Shown here piece after piece: positions 7,558 to 9,916 of a DNA stretch of 9,916 bases; the first letter of the stretch is position 1; each line of letters opens with the position of its first letter. The DNA is taken from positions 1-9,916 of the forward strand of contig LFTM01000151.1 in the NCBI GenBank assembly GCA_001513505.1, given 5' to 3'. Made by a program: the position numbers and the translations under genes. The notes below the pieces were generated by a model. The model was not told where the DNA came from. It searched no databases and saw only the letters and a program-made list of their open reading frames with translations. Source of the DNA: Clostridiales bacterium DTU092. Lineage in GTDB: Bacteria; Bacillota; Clostridia; Caldicoprobacterales; Caldicoprobacteraceae.

Positions 7558-8432
7558 TCGGAAAGGGTATTATAATAAAGGGAATTGGCGGGTTCTATGA
7601 TGTCATGCTGGATGATGACATCTTAAGGTGTACTCCAAGGGGAAAATTTCGTAAAGACGGCATTATACCTATGGTAGGAGACAGGGTTGAGGTCAATACA
7701 AGGGACGCTGTTGTGGAAAACATTTTACCGCGGAAAAACCAGTTTAATCGTCCTCTGGTAGCAAATATTGACTATCTTGGTATAGTTGTCTCTGTAAAGA
7801 AACCTCAACCCGATCTGCTTCTTGTAGATAAGCTTATACTAAGTGCTGCTGTAAATTCTGTCAAATCCATGATCATTATAAATAAAATTGATCTGGCAGA
7901 ATCTCAGACAGAAATTGAATCAATTAAAGAGGAATATAAAATATCGGGATGTACTGTTTTCACTATTTCATGTAAAGAAGGTACCGGCATTGATGAGTTA
8001 ATGAACGAATTGGGAAGGGGAATAACCGTTTTTGCAGGCCAGTCCGGGGTAGGCAAATCATCTCTTATTAATTGCCTGCATCCTTATCAGAAACAGGAGG
8101 TAGGAGATATAAGTAAAAAAGCCAAAAGAGGCAGGCATACTACGCGAAATGTTGAGCTTCTTGTGTTGCCGGATGGAAGAATGATAGTTGATACTCCGGG
8201 TTTCAGTGCTATGAACGTTAATTCAATATTGCCCGAGGAAGTGCAGAATTATTACAATGAATTTATTCCGTATATCCACGAATGTAAATTTTTAGGATGC
8301 TTGCATAATAAAGAACCTGATTGTGCAGTAAAGAACGCTGTACAACGGGGAAAGCTGCCTGTCGGGCGATATGAACGCTATATTCGCATTCTTGAGATGC
8401 TCGATCAGGAAAGGTGGTGGCAGCGGTGGTAA
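7554..8432 (+). CDS. rsgA: Ribosome small-subunit-dependent GTPase RsgA (YjeQ/CpgA)
   Basis: RsgA binds the 30S subunit late in assembly, checks the decoding centre and hydrolyses GTP to release assembly factors. The 292-residue product has an N-terminal OB fold (about 1-70) and then the family's circularly permuted GTPase order. G4 NKID (110-113) and G5 SCKEG (139-143) come first, followed by G1 GQSGVGKS (162-169), G2 Thr in RHTTR (194-198) and G3 DTPG (213-216). A C-terminal zinc knuckle uses Cys244, Cys249, His251 and Cys257. The start is TTG 7554, overlapping the prkC stop by four bases (TTGA), with AAGGAAGGTG (7540-7549) four bases upstream. B. subtilis CpgA is a reported PrkC substrate, so adjacency to prkC is meaningful. 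Confidence 0.96.
   Translation: MIGKGIIIKGIGGFYDVMLDDDILRCTPRGKFRKDGIIPMVGDRVEVNTRDAVVENILPRKNQFNRPLVANIDYLGIVVSVKKPQPDLLLVDKLILSAAVNSVKSMIIINKIDLAESQTEIESIKEEYKISGCTVFTISCKEGTGIDELMNELGRGITVFAGQSGVGKSSLINCLHPYQKQEVGDISKKAKRGRHTTRNVELLVLPDGRMIVDTPGFSAMNVNSILPEEVQNYYNEFIPYIHECKFLGCLHNKEPDCAVKNAVQRGKLPVGRYERYIRILEMLDQERWWQRW
7599..7622 (+). repeat. 8-bp inverted repeat near the start of rsgA
   Basis: GATGTCAT (7599-7606) and ATGACATC (7615-7622) are exact reverse complements around an 8-nt loop. They start 45 bases after the rsgA start codon. They could form a modest RNA hairpin early in the message. Chance or the repeated Asp/Met codons there could equally explain it. Confidence 0.45.
8410..8417 (+). 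promoter_or_regulatory. Ribosome binding site deciding the rpe start
   Basis: AAAGGTGG lies eight bases before GTG 8426. The other in-frame GTG codons at 8414 and 8417 fall in or against this site and so are unlikely starts. The site is inside the last codons of rsgA. Confidence 0.65.
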
Positions 8433-9082
8433 AGATTGCCCCTTCAATTCTGTCAGCAGACTTTGCAAAATTAGGTGAGGAAGTAAAAAAGCTGCACAAT
8501 GGAGGAGCTGACATTATCCATATAGATGTGATGGATGGCCATTATGTTCCCAATATAACTATCGGACCTATGGTGGTTCGTGCCATCCGGGGTTATACAG
8601 ATCTGCCCTTTGATGTACATCTGATGATGGACAATCCATTAGATTTTGTTGACGCTTACATACAAGCCGGAGCCAGCAGTATAACTGTTCATGCAGAGGT
8701 GCTGCCCCACCTGCATAGAGCATTGCATTATATAAAGAGTGTTGGTGCAAAAGCTGCTGTGGCGCTTAATCCTTCAACACCGCTTAACGTAATTGAATAT
8801 GTTATGGAAGATTTGGATATGGTCCTTATAATGACGGTAAATCCGGGTTTTGGCGGACAGAAATTTATTCCGGCAATGATGGAAAAAATACGAAAGCTGG
8901 CTGATATCAGAAACAAATCAGGCTTAAGTTTTCCTATACAGGTGGACGGCGGTATTGGGCCGGACAATATAAAACACATAGTACAGGCTGGAGCGGATAT
9001 AATAGTAGCCGGCTCTGCAGTATTCAAATCTGATGACGTAGGTGCTGCAATCAGAGCTATGAAGAAAGAGGCACTGCAATGA
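8426..9082 (+). CDS. rpe: Ribulose-phosphate 3-epimerase
   Basis: This enzyme interconverts ribulose 5-phosphate and xylulose 5-phosphate in the pentose phosphate pathway. The 218-residue product has the normal length and TIM-barrel motifs. These are KIAPSILSADF (3-13, with Ser7), HIDVMDGHYVPN (32-43), DVHLMMDNP (63-71), VNPGFGGQKF (138-147), VDGGI (173-177) and VAGSAVF (194-200). Metal ligands His32, Asp34, His65 and Asp174 are present, with Asp34 and Asp174 as the acid-base pair. GTG 8426 is preferred because the protein then starts MVKIAPSIL like its relatives and has well-spaced AAAGGTGG upstream. It overlaps rsgA by seven bases. Its metabolic role has no obvious link to the ribosome genes, but the position is the same in B. 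subtilis. Confidence 0.96.
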   Translation: MVKIAPSILSADFAKLGEEVKKLHNGGADIIHIDVMDGHYVPNITIGPMVVRAIRGYTDLPFDVHLMMDNPLDFVDAYIQAGASSITVHAEVLPHLHRALHYIKSVGAKAAVALNPSTPLNVIEYVMEDLDMVLIMTVNPGFGGQKFIPAMMEKIRKLADIRNKSGLSFPIQVDGGIGPDNIKHIVQAGADIIVAGSAVFKSDDVGAAIRAMKKEALQ

Positions 9083-9714
9083 AGGTTCTTATTATTGCCA
9101 ATGGGGATATAGGAGACAGCCGGAAGGTAAAAGATGTACTTCCGGCGGCAGATTATGTTATCTGCGCCGATGGCGGGTTACGTCATGCTAAGGAGCTGGG
9201 ACTGGTTCCTGATTTGATACTGGGGGATTTTGATTCTCTTGCTCATGGTGTTCTGGAGGAATATAGAACAGCAGGAGTTCCAATCAGGAAGTATCCGCAG
9301 GATAAGGATAAAACTGATACTCAAATAGCTGTGGATATCGCCATAGATATGGGGGCTACCCATGTGTATTTACTGGGAGCATTTGGAAGCCGTTGGGACC
9401 ATTCATATGCAAATATGATGATGTTGTACAGGTTGGCAAAAAGAAACATAGAGGCCTGGATACTGGATGCTCATAACATTGTTATGGTTTCAAACGGAGT
9501 TGTAAGAATAAAGGGACAGGCCGGTCAGTTCATATCTTTGTTGCCTTTAGGTGAAGATGTTCATATCATATCTACTCAAGGTTTGAAATATCCAATTATT
9601 GATAAATGGCTCCCCCTTGACTTTCCTTATGGTATAAGCAATGTTTTTGTTCAACCTTATGCCGAAATTCAAATTGGTGAAGGCTGGCTGATTATTGTCA
9701 AGGCCAGTGATTAA
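9079..9714 (+). CDS. thiN: Thiamine pyrophosphokinase
   Basis: ThiN transfers a pyrophosphate group from ATP to thiamine to make thiamine pyrophosphate, the cofactor of transketolase and pyruvate-processing enzymes. The 211-residue product shows the family signatures ADGGLRHAKELGL (30-42), the acidic GDFDS (49-53), DKDKTDTQIA (75-84) and GAFGSRWDHSYANMMML (100-116). A C-terminal beta-rich thiamine-binding region follows, with SLLPLGEDV at 153-161 and GISNVF at 185-190. ATG 9079 overlaps the rpe stop by four bases (ATGA). AAAGAGG (9065-9071) lies seven bases upstream. Translational coupling to rpe is likely. Thiamine pyrophosphate serves transketolase, which consumes the xylulose phosphate made by Rpe, so the pair is metabolically sensible. 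Confidence 0.95.
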   Translation: MKVLIIANGDIGDSRKVKDVLPAADYVICADGGLRHAKELGLVPDLILGDFDSLAHGVLEEYRTAGVPIRKYPQDKDKTDTQIAVDIAIDMGATHVYLLGAFGSRWDHSYANMMMLYRLAKRNIEAWILDAHNIVMVSNGVVRIKGQAGQFISLLPLGEDVHIISTQGLKYPIIDKWLPLDFPYGISNVFVQPYAEIQIGEGWLIIVKASD

Positions 9715-9729
9715 GTCCTGTCTTTTGTA

Positions 9730-9757
9730 ACCTATGTTAATCACCCGGCATATAATG
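9730..9757 (+). promoter_or_regulatory. Weak candidate promoter in the thiN-downstream spacer
   Basis: TATAAT occurs at 9751-9756, inside GCATATAATG, in the only sizeable spacer after thiN. No good -35 lies 16-18 bp upstream for sigma-A; TTGTAA at 9725-9730 is 20 bp away. The CATATAAT reading resembles the -10 of sporulation sigma-E, and with AC at 9730-9731 loosely that of sigma-K. These are short matches, so the class of promoter is undecided and it may be none. Confidence 0.2.
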
Positions 9758-9792
9758 TACAAAGGCCAACAGGCAATAAGGAAGTGGAGCCA

Positions 9793-9916
9793 TTGATTAC
9801 CCGGTTTTATCGTTCAAGAAGGAAGAAGTCACAAACGATACTTGGTATCCTGTTTATTATAGCAGGAGGGCTTTTGATTATAATATGGATACCGTTATGG
9901 ATGTGGGTATTTATAC
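9793..9916 (+). CDS. Small hydrophobic membrane protein, N-terminal 41 residues (3' truncated by window)
   Basis: I do not recognise this gene. The frame stays open to the window end and reads a basic N-terminus, MITRFYRSRRKKSQ. A strongly hydrophobic stretch follows, TILGILFIIAGGLLIIIWIP (residues 15-34), then an aromatic-rich LWMWVFI. The shape suggests a short inner-membrane protein with positive residues on the cytoplasmic side and perhaps a second helix beyond the edge. TTG 9793 is chosen because AAGGAAGTG (9778-9786), one base from AAGGAGGTG, lies six bases upstream. A GTG at 9784 in the same frame falls inside that site. It starts 78 bases after thiN, in the place where B. subtilis has spoVM, but it does not resemble SpoVM. 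Confidence 0.6.
   Translation, partial: MITRFYRSRRKKSQTILGILFIIAGGLLIIIWIPLWMWVFI

Noticed and set aside
1..9916. A novel defence, biosynthetic or mobile system
   Set aside because: Every gene except the truncated last ORF belongs to a well-known family in a well-known order, with no foreign-looking insertion, integrase, transposase or repeat array.

Overview
The window is one conserved housekeeping gene block from a Firmicute, most likely a member of the Clostridia. Everything is on the + strand. The order is priA (3' part) - def - fmt - rsmB - rlmN - prpC - prkC - rsgA - rpe - thiN, followed by the first 41 codons of a small membrane protein. This is the arrangement known from Bacillus subtilis and many Clostridia. 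Purine-rich ribosome binding sites close to AAGGAGGTGA, modest G+C, TTG and GTG starts, and a PASTA-type Ser/Thr kinase next to a PP2C phosphatase all fit that assignment. I cannot name a genus from sequence alone.

Layout. Bases 1-965 carry the C-terminal 320 residues of the primosomal helicase PriA. Bases 983-2388 hold def and fmt, the pair that adds the formyl group to initiator Met-tRNA and removes it from the finished N-terminus. Bases 2441-4869 hold two ribosomal RNA methyltransferases, RsmB (16S m5C967) and RlmN (23S m2A2503). Bases 4874-7557 hold the PrpC phosphatase and the membrane kinase PrkC, which has three extracellular PASTA repeats and an extra C-terminal domain. Bases 7554-8432 encode the ribosome-assembly GTPase RsgA, 8426-9082 ribulose-phosphate 3-epimerase, and 9079-9714 thiamine pyrophosphokinase. 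A 78-base spacer then leads into a short hydrophobic ORF that runs off the end.

The genes are packed as an operon. Spacers are 17 nt or less, apart from 52 nt before rsmB and 78 nt before the last ORF. Stop and start codons overlap at def/fmt, prkC/rsgA, rsgA/rpe and rpe/thiN. The common theme is translation and ribosome maturation, with a growth-state signalling pair (PrpC/PrkC) embedded in it. A plausible sigma-A promoter lies inside the end of priA, just ahead of def. No RNA gene, mobile element, CRISPR array or clear intergenic terminator is visible, and no stretch longer than 78 bases lacks a gene.

I found no undescribed multi-gene system. The points most worth checking are the small membrane ORF in the place where B. 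subtilis has spoVM, the non-canonical third PASTA repeat and C-terminal extension of PrkC, and three strong inverted repeats buried inside coding sequence.
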